The notes: generated by a model from the sequence alone, not told the origin. DNA of 64,000 nt from Hyphomicrobiales bacterium (GCA_900470445.1 UCAU01000012.1:62001-126000), one strand, 5' to 3'. Shown: positions 52,577 to 61,040, counted from the stretch's first letter. A program made the numbers and translations.

Positions 52577-53626
52577 CTAGTCCCAATCAAACCGCGGCAC
52601 GTCGAGCGCGGTGAGGGTGTCCGCGCTCTCCCCGCCGATCCTGCGCAGCAATAGCGTGCCCAGGCTGTGGCCAGCCTTGGTGAAATCCTCAAAGACCGTT
52701 TCGGCGCCCGGCTGGAACTGCGCGAAGAGTTGGGAAGCCTGTTTGGTGACCACGTGAGCCGATTGCCCGACCGTCTTGCCGGCTTCGTTCAGCGCACCGA
52801 TCACCGCCAGCGCAGAAATCTCGGAGGCGCAGACATAGCCGTCGGGGCCGCCATCGGGGCGGCGGGCGCGTTTGGCGACATGGGTGCGGATGGCGTCGGT
52901 GGGGCTGCCCAGATTGATGTCGGCGGCAAATTCGTAGGCGATGCCGGCTTCCCCGGCCGCCCGGGCAATGCCGGCCTTGAGGTGTTCGGTATAGGTCAGG
53001 GCGCTGTCGGGCAGCACGATGGACACCAGCCGGCAGCCCTTCTGCACCAGGCGCTTGACCGCTCCATAGGCAAAAGCCTCGTTGTCGAAATCCACCCAGG
53101 GATGGGCGTCGGGCCAGCGGCTGCGGCCATGGCTGATAAAGGGGAAATCATTGTCGAGCAGGAAGCGGGCGCGCTCGTCATAGATTTCGGCCTTGGAGAA
53201 AATCACCCCATCGGCCATGCGATTGCGCACGATATGGCGGATCGGCTCCATCGGCGACACATTGCGGAACAGCGGGGTGATGACCAGGTGGTAGGGCGTG
53301 TTGCGCATCGCCTCGGTCAACCCGCTGACGATGGAGGTGCCAAAGCCGTAGATTTGTTCATCCGGCTCCAGCACCAGCGAGAGCACATTGGTGCGGCCGG
53401 TCTTGAGCCGCAAAGCGGCGCGATCTGGCAGATAGCCGATTTCGGCGGCCACCCTTTGCACCTTGTCGCGGGTGTCCTGCGCCAGCTCGGGCGCATTGTT
53501 GAGCGCGCGCGACACGGTGGTCACGGCAAAGCCGGTCAATTCGGCAATGGTCTTGAGCGTCGGCTTGCCGGATGGCTTGACGCCCCGCTTGGCCGCCGGT
53601 TCGGCCGGCATATCGTCGTCAGGCAC
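52577..53626 (-). CDS. LacI-family transcriptional regulator
   Basis: A 349-residue LacI regulator. The helix-turn-helix is PTLKTIAELTGFAVTTVSRALNNAPELAQDTRDKVQRVAAEIGYLPDRAALRLKTGRTN, with a sugar-sensing domain after it (FPFISHGRSRWPDAHPWVDFDNEAFAYGAVKRLVQKGCRLVSIV). GTG 53626 with AAGGGG six bases upstream is preferred; ATG 53611 is possible. A 15-bp palindrome lies about 105 bp upstream. Its target is unknown; it is convergent with gpr. Confidence 0.85.
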   Translation of the reverse strand: MPDDDMPAEPAAKRGVKPSGKPTLKTIAELTGFAVTTVSRALNNAPELAQDTRDKVQRVAAEIGYLPDRAALRLKTGRTNVLSLVLEPDEQIYGFGTSIVSGLTEAMRNTPYHLVITPLFRNVSPMEPIRHIVRNRMADGVIFSKAEIYDERARFLLDNDFPFISHGRSRWPDAHPWVDFDNEAFAYGAVKRLVQKGCRLVSIVLPDSALTYTEHLKAGIARAAGEAGIAYEFAADINLGSPTDAIRTHVAKRARRPDGGPDGYVCASEISALAVIGALNEAGKTVGQSAHVVTKQASQLFAQFQPGAETVFEDFTKAGHSLGTLLLRRIGGESADTLTALDVPRFDWD

Positions 53627-53730
53627 GCGGCACCCCTTCTGGCCACCCTGGCGGGCAGCGATCATCTATCGGGGGCGGACATCACCAGATTGTCACGGCC
53701 ACTGCAAGCACGGTGGTGGTGTCATGGCTC

Positions 53731-53745
53731 TGTCATAATATGACA
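53731..53745. promoter_or_regulatory. Palindrome TGTCAT-AAT-ATGACA
   Basis: A perfect 6-bp inverted repeat with a three-base spacer lies upstream of the LacI gene, in an AT-rich part. It could be an operator for autoregulation, although LacI sites usually have a CG centre. Confidence 0.45.
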
Positions 53746-53915
53746 AAACTACACCAGTTTTCGTTCTGCGCCCAAAGTCGAGTAGGCTTTTTTCAGAAAT
53801 CGTCATTCTATGGCGTTGCCCGGGCTGGAAATCTGCCTCGAACGCTCCTATCTTGCCTTCACCGCTGGCAGAGCCCCGGCGGCCTTATCGTTCAACCCGC
53901 AGGAGAGGACTGAAG

Positions 53916-54023
53916 ATGACATCATCGAATACCTTCACCATCCATGCTGGCTGCGCGAATGTACGTATTTCCATGCAAGCCTCAAAACGCTGGCAACGGA
54001 TCTGTCGCTCCAAACGAATGTGA
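53916..54023 (+). CDS. Possible 35-residue leader peptide
   Basis: The frame MTSSNTFTIHAGCANVRISMQ and onward ends CRSKRM. AGGAGAGG lies seven bases before the ATG, one of the best ribosome-binding sites in the area. It is basic with two cysteines and matches no family I know. Its stop codon lies in a perfect hairpin (54019-54033), and another hairpin follows before the next gene, an arrangement seen in attenuators. Confidence 0.35.
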   Translation: MTSSNTFTIHAGCANVRISMQASKRWQRICRSKRM

Positions 54024-54033
54024 CCTCGTCACA
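54019..54033 (+). promoter_or_regulatory. Hairpin TGTGAC-CTC-GTCACA over the leader stop codon
   Basis: A perfect 6-bp stem with a three-base loop; the TGA stop of the small upstream frame lies in its 5' arm. Confidence 0.4.
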
Positions 54034-54073
54034 ACCTCGTCTCAAATAACCGATAGAACCCCAGCGTTGCTGA

Positions 54074-54116
54074 TTCACCCCGGTGGTCCACACGGACCAA
54101 CCTCCAGGGTGGTGAA
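54074..54116 (+). promoter_or_regulatory. Nested stem-loop upstream of a small hypothetical gene
   Basis: The inner stem is TGGTCC-ACAC-GGACCA (54084-54099). Outer arms TTCACC (54074-54079) and GGTGAA (54111-54116) pair around it. It ends 29 bases before the following ATG. Confidence 0.45.
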
Positions 54117-54145
54117 CGAGTCGACGCCAAGTGGAGCATCCACTG

Positions 54146-54367
54146 ATGCAGGAAAACAGTCTAGATCGGGCCAAGGCCCACAAGCCTATCGTCATTGAAG
54201 TGGGCGGCGAGCCTTTGGGCGTCGTCGTGCCGCATGAAGCGGGTTATCGCTTCCTCGCCGTTCGCCTGCCCGCTTTCGCTATCGATGGCCAGCAGTTCGA
54301 AACCGTCGAAAAGGCGCATTTTGCCGTGTCGCAGGCTGTCCGCAAGGGCAGCGCCGACGCGGCCTGA
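54146..54367 (+). CDS. Small hypothetical protein
   Basis: A 73-residue soluble protein with the strand-rich core KPIVIEVGGEPLGVVVPHEAGYRFLAVRLPAFAIDGQQFETVEKAHFAVSQAV. GGAG lies upstream of ATG 54146. No family is recognised. It is followed by a strong bidirectional terminator and preceded by a structured leader. Confidence 0.6.
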   Translation: MQENSLDRAKAHKPIVIEVGGEPLGVVVPHEAGYRFLAVRLPAFAIDGQQFETVEKAHFAVSQAVRKGSADAA

Positions 54368-54392
54368 ATTCAGCTTCACGAAAACTAAAAAC

Positions 54393-54430
54393 AAAAAAGG
54401 CATTCCCATGAGCGGGAATGCCTTTTTGTT
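54393..54430. terminator. Bidirectional rho-independent terminator
   Basis: A 9-bp stem (GGCATTCCC with GGGAATGCC) has an A tract on the left and T tract on the right. It serves the plus-strand small gene and the minus-strand small operon that converge here. Confidence 0.9.
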
Positions 54431-54434
54431 TGCC

Positions 54435-54641
54435 TCAATCGTCATTGGTGGCGTTGAGGTCCTCGGGGCGCTTGCCCTCTTCGGCATCGTGAGCCGGGGG
54501 CGCATTGATCGCCGCCATGATGGCGTCCGTCAGGGCCGTGACATCGACATTGCGCGCGTCCTGCCGGGCCAGTTCCCCCGCAATCGCGGCAATCAAGGTG
54601 TCGCGCAGCGGGGCGAGGTCATAATCGCTAGCCATTGCCAT
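54435..54641 (-). CDS. Small hypothetical protein
   Basis: A 68-residue acidic protein with a helical core (LAPLRDTLIAAIAGELARQDARNVDVTALTDAIMAAI) and an unstructured Asp/Glu-rich tail. It overlaps the end of the small membrane-protein gene by 14 bases (or 8 if ATG 54635 is used). GGGGA lies nine bases upstream of ATG 54641. No family is recognised. Confidence 0.6.
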   Translation of the reverse strand: MAMASDYDLAPLRDTLIAAIAGELARQDARNVDVTALTDAIMAAINAPPAHDAEEGKRPEDLNATNDD

Positions 54642-54774
54642 CAATGGAAATCCCCTGTTCGTCCAGCCGAACCTCGACGCCGGGGCGGTTCTGCTGCTGA
54701 TAGGTATAGATGGCAAACGCTACCACCGCGACCAGCAGGATGGCGATCACGGCATAAAGACCATTGCGATTCAT
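54628..54774 (-). CDS. Small single-helix membrane protein
   Basis: A 48-residue protein with one N-terminal helix (YAVIAILLVAVVAFAIYTY, about residues 7-25) and a short polar tail, QQQNRPGVEVRLDEQGISIDGNG. It is the first gene of a two-gene operon. Function is unknown. Confidence 0.6.
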   Translation of the reverse strand: MNRNGLYAVIAILLVAVVAFAIYTYQQQNRPGVEVRLDEQGISIDGNG

Positions 54775-54846
54775 GAAAACTCCGGACGCTTGACGCTTGT
54801 TGTTCAAACACAACGCGTTGGCGCCCAAGTGGTTCACTCCCTTGGC

Positions 54847-55983
54847 TTAGCTGACCCTCTGGCCCTCGCGCCAGACGCCATGCACGACGGGCAGTGGCCC
54901 AGCCCGGCGCACCCGCACCAGGTCCGCCCGCTTGCCGATGGCGATCTGCCCGCGATCCTCAAGCCCCGCCGCTTTGGCAGGATTGAGGGTGACCATGGCC
55001 AATGCCTGGGAGAGGCTGAGCCCCTTAACCCGTTCGGGTAGGATGAACACCGCCTGCAACAGGGCAAATGGCACATAATCCGAACTCAGAATATCGAGGA
55101 GCCCGGCCCGCACCAGGTCGGTCGCCGAGATATTGCCCGAATGCGACTTACCGCGCACCACATTGGGCGCGCCCATCAGGATGGCAAGGCCCGCATCATG
55201 GGCGGCAGCGGCTGCCGCGAGCGAGGTGGGAAATTCGGCAATGGCAACGCCATCGGCCAGTGCCTCTTCGACATGAGCCAGCGTCGCATCATCGTGGCTC
55301 GCCAGCGGCAGGTTCATGGCACGCGACCGCTCGACCAGATGCCTGCGATTGGGTCCAGCATATTGCTCATGCCTGGCCAGTGCGGCGGCTAGATAGCGTT
55401 CCACTTCTTCCTGGGTCACGCCCAACTGCTTTTTATAAAACACCTTGTAGGTTTCCAGTGACGTGAACTGGCGCTGACCGGGCGTGTGATCCATCAGCGA
55501 AATCAGTCGCGTCGTCGGGTGATCTACAAAGCTCTCGAAGTGGTCGATCACATCGGCGCTGGGCAGTTCGCAGCGCAGGTGGATGAGATGGTCGGCCCGC
55601 AGCCAATCCGCCGAGCGCGCATCCCGTACCGCGCCAACCAGGCGACCGGCATGCTCGCGCATTTCGGGCATGTCGAGGTCCGAGCCGATCCGTATCGCGT
55701 CGAACACCGTGGTAATGCCCGAGCCGGCAATCTGCACGTCATGGGCATGCAAGGAGGCCAAAGGATCCCAGAACACGCCGGGGCGGGGGCGATAATAGCT
55801 TTCCAATTGGTCGGTGTGGAGTTCGACGAGGCCCGGGATGAGGTAATCGCCCGCGAAATCCTCGCCGGCCTGGCTGGGGCCGCTGTCGATTGCGGTGATC
55901 ACGCCATCCGCGATGGCGACACTGCCCTCGATCACCTCGTCGGCCAGCACGATCCTGGCATTGCGCAAGACTTGCCCTTCCAT
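54847..55983 (-). CDS. phnM: Alpha-D-ribose 1-methylphosphonate 5-triphosphate diphosphatase
   Basis: A 378-residue amidohydrolase-superfamily PhnM. LIPGLVELHTDQLESYYRPRPGVFWDPLASLHAHD holds the metal histidines, RLISLMDHTPGQRQF is characteristic, LASHDDATLAHVEEAL gives the later His/Asp, and LSSDYVPFALL is near the end. It works in the carbon-phosphorus lyase pathway after PhnGHIL. Its ATG shares one base with the DUF1045 stop (TGATG). No other phn core gene is in the window. Confidence 0.92.
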   Translation of the reverse strand: MEGQVLRNARIVLADEVIEGSVAIADGVITAIDSGPSQAGEDFAGDYLIPGLVELHTDQLESYYRPRPGVFWDPLASLHAHDVQIAGSGITTVFDAIRIGSDLDMPEMREHAGRLVGAVRDARSADWLRADHLIHLRCELPSADVIDHFESFVDHPTTRLISLMDHTPGQRQFTSLETYKVFYKKQLGVTQEEVERYLAAALARHEQYAGPNRRHLVERSRAMNLPLASHDDATLAHVEEALADGVAIAEFPTSLAAAAAAHDAGLAILMGAPNVVRGKSHSGNISATDLVRAGLLDILSSDYVPFALLQAVFILPERVKGLSLSQALAMVTLNPAKAAGLEDRGQIAIGKRADLVRVRRAGPLPVVHGVWREGQRVS

Positions 55984-56678
55984 CAATCCTTGCCCCCCAG
56001 CGCAAATTCGGCGACGCGGCGGAACGGCCGGCCTTTCTCGGGCTCGACGAAGAGCGACAGGCTATCGATCACCAGCTCATCGTCCAGTATGGGCGAGAAC
56101 CAGGTCGTGGCGGCCTTGGCGATATCGGTGGCGTCTTCCGCGCTCAGCCGGTCGGTCAGCGTCATGTGGAACTGGAATTGCTCGAACACATAGGGGTAGC
56201 CATAGCCATCGAGCAGTTCCACCTGCCGCTCGGTCAGGCCCTTGCCGAGGCGGGCGGCGCGGTCCTTGACGCTCATCGGCGCGCGGAACACTTCGAAACT
56301 TTCCACCACATGGGCGGCGAAGTCCTGCAATTTTTCGCTGGAGTTTTCGGGAGTGAGCGCCAGAAAACCATCGAGCGACGCCAGCTTGAGCTTGCCGATA
56401 GAGAAGGGGGCATGCTCGGCGGTAAAGCTTGTGAGGGCGGCGCGCAGATTGGCTTCGGTGGCGCCATCGGCCAGCGCCATCGGCGCCTTGATCGTGGCGT
56501 GAAAGCCGTAGCGATTGGCCGATTGGGTGAGATTGAGCAGGCGTGACCGATCGATCCCGGCGACGGGTCCATCAAACAGATCGCCATCGGCGGCGTCGCG
56601 GCCCAGCCAGGTTGCGGCGCGTTCCCACAGGCTCCCCGTGGCCGGAGGGGCAAAATAAATCGCGTATCGTTCAGTCAT
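55983..56678 (-). CDS. DUF1045 phosphonate-associated 2H phosphoesterase
   Basis: A 231-residue protein of the PhnM-associated DUF1045 family. Two HxT motifs, in NRYGFHATIKAPM and QFQFHMTLTDRL, define the 2H phosphoesterase active site. It is expected to cleave a cyclic phosphodiester sugar intermediate of the C-P lyase pathway, replacing PhnP; this is inference from family and overlap with phnM. AAGGGG precedes ATG 56678. Confidence 0.85.
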   Translation of the reverse strand: MTERYAIYFAPPATGSLWERAATWLGRDAADGDLFDGPVAGIDRSRLLNLTQSANRYGFHATIKAPMALADGATEANLRAALTSFTAEHAPFSIGKLKLASLDGFLALTPENSSEKLQDFAAHVVESFEVFRAPMSVKDRAARLGKGLTERQVELLDGYGYPYVFEQFQFHMTLTDRLSAEDATDIAKAATTWFSPILDDELVIDSLSLFVEPEKGRPFRRVAEFALGGKD

Positions 56679-56819
56679 TTTTTTGCCCCTTTGCAATCAG
56701 CGCCCGCCAGCCGCTATCGGTATTCTATGTCCGTCGTTTGACAGCGCATAACTGGACAGCCCTAAATGGCTGCGCCACAAGTTGGCTACCCTTGGCCGTA
56801 TCGAGTCGCAACCCAGCCC

Positions 56820-58073
56820 ATGGATCGCATCCTACTTCAATCGTTGTTTCAGGCGGCTGTCGCCAAGGCGCAACCCGCTTTGGCCGTGCGCCTCAACCTG
56901 CCACCCAAGCCGGTCGGGCGCACTCTGGTCATCGGCGCGGGCAAAGCCTCCGCGCAAATGGCCAAAGCATTTGAAGCGGCCTGGGACGGGCCGCTGAGCG
57001 GGCTGGTGGTCACGCGCTATGGCTATGGCGAGACCTGCGAGCGCATCGAAATCGTCGAAGCGGCCCATCCCGTGCCCGACGAGGCGGGGTTCCTTGCGGC
57101 GCGGCGGATCATGGAGACGGTGTCTGGCCTGTCCGCCGATGATCTGGTCGTGGCGCTGATTTCGGGCGGTGGCTCCTCGCTGCTGCCCGCGCCGGCGCTG
57201 GGCCTGACGCTCGATGACGAGCAGGAGATCAATCGCACGCTGCTGGCTTCGGGCGCGCCGATCGGGGTGATGAACCTGATCCGCAATCAGTTCTCGACCA
57301 TCAAGGGCGGGCGCCTGGCCGCGCACTGCGCGCCGGCCCGGGTGGCAACGCTGGTCGTGTCCGATGTGCCGGGGGATGATCCGGCCATTGTCGCCTCCGG
57401 CCCGACCATTGCCCTGCCCGGAACGCGCGAACTGGCGCGCAAATATGCCAATCTTTATCGGCTCGAGCTGCCGCCAGCGGCGCAGGCGCTGCTGGCTGGC
57501 GAGGACAATCTTGCGCCCCTGCCCAGCGATCCGGTTTTCGCGCAACACACCGTACGCACCATTGCCTCGGCAGCCCTGTCACTGGAAGCGGCCGCCGACA
57601 TTGCGCGGTCCCAAGGCATCGAAGCGGCAATCCTCTCAGATTCCATCGAGGGCGAATCGCGCGATGTGGCGCAGGTGCACGCCGCCATGGCCCGCGAAAT
57701 CGCCGTGCGCAATCGCCCCTTCAACAAGCCCGTCGTGCTGCTCTCGGGCGGAGAAACCACGGTGACGCTGCGCGGCAAGGGGCGGGGCGGGCGTAATGCC
57801 GAATTCTTGCTTGCCTTCGCCATCGCCATTGATGGCGTCGAGGGTATTTCGGCCGTGGCTGCCGATACGGACGGGATTGATGGTTCGGAGGACAATGCCG
57901 GCGCCTTTGCCGATGGCGGCACCGCCACGCGGCTGCGCCATGCCGGTATCGACCCGCTGGTGGCCCTGGCCAACAACGACGCCTATTCTGCCTTTTCCGC
58001 CATTGGTGACCTGCTGGTCACCGGCCCGACCGGCACCAATGTGAATGACTTCCGCGCAATCCTGATCCGATAG
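56820..58073 (+). CDS. Glycerate 2-kinase / MOFRL-family kinase
   Basis: A 417-residue protein of the glycerate kinase type II (MOFRL) family. N-terminal domain: GRTLVIGAGKASAQMAKAFE and LISGGGSSLLPAPALG, then RNQFSTIKGGRLAAHCAPA and LVVSDVPGDDPAIVASGPT. C-terminal MOFRL: VLLSGGETTVTLRGKGRGGRNAEFLLAFAI and AADTDGIDGSEDNAGAF. It makes 2-phosphoglycerate or acts on hydroxypyruvate in aldarate or glycolate routes. ATG 56820 is the best start. It could process glycerate from the uronate/aldarate pathway encoded at 11-25 kb. Confidence 0.9.
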   Translation: MDRILLQSLFQAAVAKAQPALAVRLNLPPKPVGRTLVIGAGKASAQMAKAFEAAWDGPLSGLVVTRYGYGETCERIEIVEAAHPVPDEAGFLAARRIMETVSGLSADDLVVALISGGGSSLLPAPALGLTLDDEQEINRTLLASGAPIGVMNLIRNQFSTIKGGRLAAHCAPARVATLVVSDVPGDDPAIVASGPTIALPGTRELARKYANLYRLELPPAAQALLAGEDNLAPLPSDPVFAQHTVRTIASAALSLEAAADIARSQGIEAAILSDSIEGESRDVAQVHAAMAREIAVRNRPFNKPVVLLSGGETTVTLRGKGRGGRNAEFLLAFAIAIDGVEGISAVAADTDGIDGSEDNAGAFADGGTATRLRHAGIDPLVALANNDAYSAFSAIGDLLVTGPTGTNVNDFRAILIR

Positions 58074-58082
58074 GAGGGAGTT

Positions 58083-58442
58083 ATGGCAAAAACGACTGGC
58101 ATTGGCGGATTTTTCTTCCGGTCTCATGATACTCCGGCGCTTGCCGCTTGGTATGAAAAGCATCTGGGCGTGACCGAACTCTGGAACCAGGATGCCGGGC
58201 TCACCGTCTTCGCGCCGTTCAAGCAGACCAGCACCTATTTTCCGGCCGACAAGCAATGGATGATCAATTTCCGCGTCGATGACCTGGATGGCATGATGGC
58301 GCAGTTGCGGGCCGAAGGCATTGCCGTCGAGACGCGGCCGGACGAGTGGGACACGCCCGAGACTGGACGCTTTGCGCGCATTCACGATCCCGAGGGCAAT
58401 CAGATCGAACTCTGGGAGCCTTCGGAGCCACAGCCGCAATAA
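58083..58442 (+). CDS. VOC-family protein
   Basis: A 119-residue single VOC domain: GGFFFRSHDTPALAAWYEKHLGV, INFRVDDLDGMMAQLRAEGI and FARIHDPEGNQIELWEP with the conserved metal-type Glu. A GGAGGGAG site precedes the ATG, nine bases after the glycerate-kinase stop, so the two are probably co-transcribed. Substrate unknown. Confidence 0.82.
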   Translation: MAKTTGIGGFFFRSHDTPALAAWYEKHLGVTELWNQDAGLTVFAPFKQTSTYFPADKQWMINFRVDDLDGMMAQLRAEGIAVETRPDEWDTPETGRFARIHDPEGNQIELWEPSEPQPQ

Positions 58443-58529
58443 AAATCATACTTTTATGGCGACAGACCTTGGCGGTCTGCCCGGTCTCTGCTCTAAACAC
58501 CCCGCAAAAAGCGGCTCGGGGAAATCGAC

Positions 58530-59468
58530 ATGGCCAAACGCAAAATCGCTGTTATCGGTGTAGGCAAGATTGCGCAGGATCAGCACCTGCCGGTTATCGA
58601 CAGGTCCGAAGATTTCGAATTGGCGGCGACGGTGTCGACGCGAGGCCTGGGCCATAATGGCCTGCCCGTGTTCAAGACCCCGGCCGAGCTTTACGAAGCC
58701 CTGCCCGAGGTGTCGCTGGTCTCGATCTGCACCCCGCCCGGCATCCGCCATCAATATGTCCGCGAGGCGCTCGAGGCGGGCAAGGACGTGATAATGGAAA
58801 AGCCGCCCACCACCACGATTTCCGAACTGGACGATCTGGTCGCCTATGCCGGAAGGCTGGGCCGTGTGCTCTACCAGACCTGGCATTCCCAATATAACGC
58901 CGCGGTCGATCGCACCCGCGATATCCTGGCTGAAAGCGGCGTCAAATCGGTGCGCATCGACTGGCGCGAAAGCGTGCGCAAATGGCATCCGGGACAGGAT
59001 TGGGTGTGGGAGCCCGGCGGTTTCGGCGTCTGCGACCCGGGCATTAATGCCATGTCGATCTTCACCAAGGTCATGCCCTTCCCGGTCTTCGTGGAATCGA
59101 GCAAGCTGACCTTCCCAGCCAACCGGCAAACCCCGGTCGATGTCGAAATCGTCTTCAAGTCCGGCCAATTGCACAAGCCCAGCCTCTCGGCCGGGTTCAA
59201 CTGGCTCGAAGAGAGCGGAGAAATCTGGACCATCCGCTTCGAGACCATGGCTGGCGATGTGCTCAAGTTGGAAAATGGCGGCCGCAGCCTGCGCGTCAAT
59301 GACGAGCTGGTGCTCCAGCATGGTGACGAGGAATATGGCCTGATGTATGAGCGCTTCGCGACCCTCTTGGATCGGCACGAAACCGATGTCGATGCCGCGC
59401 CCTTGCGGCTGATGGCAGATGTGTTCTTGCTGGGTGCGCGGGTGAATGGGCCGGCGTTTGAGTGGTAG
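58530..59468 (+). CDS. Gfo/Idh/MocA oxidoreductase, D-galactose 1-dehydrogenase-like
   Basis: A 312-residue protein. Rossmann start KIAVIGVGKIAQDQHLPVI, EKPP loop VIMEKPPTTTISELDD, and the blocks WHSQYNAAVDRTRDIL, IDWRESVRKWHPGQDWVWEPGGFGVCDPGINAMSIFTKVMPFPVFVESSKL. These match Pseudomonas D-galactose 1-dehydrogenase very closely. It should oxidise D-galactose (or L-arabinose) to the lactone with NAD(P)+. It lies alone beside an aldo/keto reductase. Confidence 0.85.
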   Translation: MAKRKIAVIGVGKIAQDQHLPVIDRSEDFELAATVSTRGLGHNGLPVFKTPAELYEALPEVSLVSICTPPGIRHQYVREALEAGKDVIMEKPPTTTISELDDLVAYAGRLGRVLYQTWHSQYNAAVDRTRDILAESGVKSVRIDWRESVRKWHPGQDWVWEPGGFGVCDPGINAMSIFTKVMPFPVFVESSKLTFPANRQTPVDVEIVFKSGQLHKPSLSAGFNWLEESGEIWTIRFETMAGDVLKLENGGRSLRVNDELVLQHGDEEYGLMYERFATLLDRHETDVDAAPLRLMADVFLLGARVNGPAFEW

Positions 59469-59485
59469 GCTCTGATATCGAGGCT

Positions 59486-59594
59486 CTCACCCCCACCCTT
59501 GATCCCTCCCCACAAGGGGGAGGGAGACGATGGAACTGAGGGGGTGGTTCTAGCGCATCCCTCCCCTTGATGGGGAGGGAATGAGGGTGGGGTG
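59486..59594. repeat. Intergenic palindromic repeat with two internal hairpins
   Basis: The left arm (59486-59511) and right arm (59572-59594) are near-inverse copies of a CACCC-CACCCTT-GAT-CCCTCCCC module. Inside are two hairpins: CCCTCCCC with GGGGAGGG at 59504-59526 and TCCCTCCCC-TTGAT-GGGGAGGGA at 59558-59580. It lies between convergent genes and resembles the element at 52506-52559. Confidence 0.7.
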
Positions 59595-59617
59595 GCGTGA
59601 GCCACAGAACCCGTCTG

Positions 59618-60559
59618 CTATTTCCCAGCAGCACTCAGCGTCTTCAAATCCGCATCACTCAGTTTCAGCCGCACGCCCTTGGCGAGGCTTTTGACCTGGT
59701 CCACCGAAGTGGCCGAGGCGATGGGGGCGCTGACGCCGGGTTGGGCGACGAGCCAGGCCAGCGAGACTTCGGCCGGTGTGGCGTCATTGGCCTTGGCGAC
59801 GCTGTCGAGTGCGCCCAGGATCGCCTCGCCCTTTTTATCGAGATATTTTTCGATACCGCCGCCGCGCTGGCTTTTGCCCAGATCCGCCTTGGAGCGGTAT
59901 TTGCCGGTCAGGAACCCTGCGGCGAGGCTATAATAGACGATGGTGCCGATTTCCTGCTCGATGGCGAGCTTTTGCAGCTCGCCTTCGAAATCGGCCCGGT
60001 CATAGAGATTATATTTGGGCTGCAGCACTTCGTAGCGCGGCAGCGATTTGATCACCGAAATCTCCTCGGCATCGCGGATCATTTGCGGGGTGTAGTTCGA
60101 CGCCCCGACCACCCGCACTTTGCCGGCGCGGATCAGCACATCATAGGCGCCCAGCGTTTCCTCGTGGCTGGCATCGGGATCGGGCCAGTGGCTGAAATAG
60201 AGATCGACATAATCGGTCTGCAGCCGCTTGAGCGAGGCTTCGATGGAGGTCTTGATATTGTCCGCGCTCAGCCCGTTCTTGACCTTGCCGGAATTGACCT
60301 TGGTGATGATGTGAACATTGTCGCGATTGCCGCGCGCCTTGAGCCATTTCCCGATAATGGTCTCGCTCATGCCCGGCGGATTGCCCGGCACCCAATTGGG
60401 ATAGCCTTCGGCCGTGTCGATGGCGGTAAAGCCGGCATCGACATAGGCGTCGAGAATGTCGAAGCCCTGTTTTTCGTCGACCGTCCAGCCGAACACATTG
60501 CCCCCCAGCACAAGCGGTTCGATGACAAGTTCACTGCGTCCGAGCGGGCGGCGATCCAT
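59618..60559 (-). CDS. Aldo/keto reductase
   Basis: A 313-residue AKR: PLVLGGNVFGWTVDEKQGFDILDAYVDAGFTAIDTAEGYPNWVPG (Asp/Tyr), HIITKVNSGKV (Lys), DLYFSHWPDPDA (His), GASNYTPQMIRDA and IVYYSLAAGFLTGKYRSKADL. AGGAGA precedes ATG 60559. It converges on the galactose-dehydrogenase-like gene. Its closest pattern is the general stress AKR group; substrate unknown. Confidence 0.87.
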   Translation of the reverse strand: MDRRPLGRSELVIEPLVLGGNVFGWTVDEKQGFDILDAYVDAGFTAIDTAEGYPNWVPGNPPGMSETIIGKWLKARGNRDNVHIITKVNSGKVKNGLSADNIKTSIEASLKRLQTDYVDLYFSHWPDPDASHEETLGAYDVLIRAGKVRVVGASNYTPQMIRDAEEISVIKSLPRYEVLQPKYNLYDRADFEGELQKLAIEQEIGTIVYYSLAAGFLTGKYRSKADLGKSQRGGGIEKYLDKKGEAILGALDSVAKANDATPAEVSLAWLVAQPGVSAPIASATSVDQVKSLAKGVRLKLSDADLKTLSAAGK

Positions 60560-60647
60560 AGGTCTTCTCCTGTTATGATGCTGACTAAACGCGTTGGGCG
60601 GCTTTCCGTTCGCCCCCTTGTATAGGTGGTGCGCAAAACGCCTGAGG

Positions 60648-61040
60648 CTAGGACCTGGGCTCGATAAGGTCCCATTTATTGCCATAGAGGTCTTCGAATA
60701 CGGCGACGCTGCCATAAGGCTCATGCCGGGGTGCTTCGAGAAAGCGGACGCCGCGCGCCGTCATGGCGGCATGGGTGCCCGAAAAATCGTCAGTTTCGAG
60801 AAATAGCATGACCCTTCCGCCGGTCTGGTTACCGATGGCTTTACGCTGCTCGGGACCATCGGCGCGGGCCAGCAGCAGCCGCGCGCCATTCCCGCCCGGC
60901 GGCGCCACCAGGACCCAGCGCTTGCCCCCGCCCATATCGGTGTCGGCGAGCAGGGCAAAACCGGCCTGATCCCGGTAAAAGACTATGGCTTCATCATATT
61001 CTGCGACGAGCAGGGCGATTGTGGCGATTGAACTGGTCAT
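60648..61040 (-). CDS. VOC-family protein
   Basis: A 130-residue VOC protein: IATIALLVAEYDEAIVFYRDQAGFALLADTDMGGGKRWVLVAPP, VMLFLETDDFSGTHAAMTARGVRF and YGSVAVFEDLYGNKWDLIEP. The closing VFEDLYGNKWDLIE is typical. It lies 88 bp upstream of the aldo/keto reductase on the same strand. Its promoter region is shared with dppA, which diverges from it. Confidence 0.82.
   Translation of the reverse strand: MTSSIATIALLVAEYDEAIVFYRDQAGFALLADTDMGGGKRWVLVAPPGGNGARLLLARADGPEQRKAIGNQTGGRVMLFLETDDFSGTHAAMTARGVRFLEAPRHEPYGSVAVFEDLYGNKWDLIEPRS

Larger units (their letters stand above)
53627..54145. other. 519-bp region with hairpins and a possible leader ORF
   Basis: It lies between the lacI start and a small hypothetical gene. 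It holds a palindrome at 53731-53745, a 35-codon frame at 53916-54023 with a strong ribosome-binding site, a hairpin over that frame's stop codon, and a nested hairpin at 54074-54116. It contains no long gene. Confidence 0.5.

Noticed and set aside
53816-54049. A 79-codon frame beginning MALPGLEICLERSY
   Set aside because: No ribosome-binding site and no protein pattern; the better candidate frame there is the 35-codon one at 53916.
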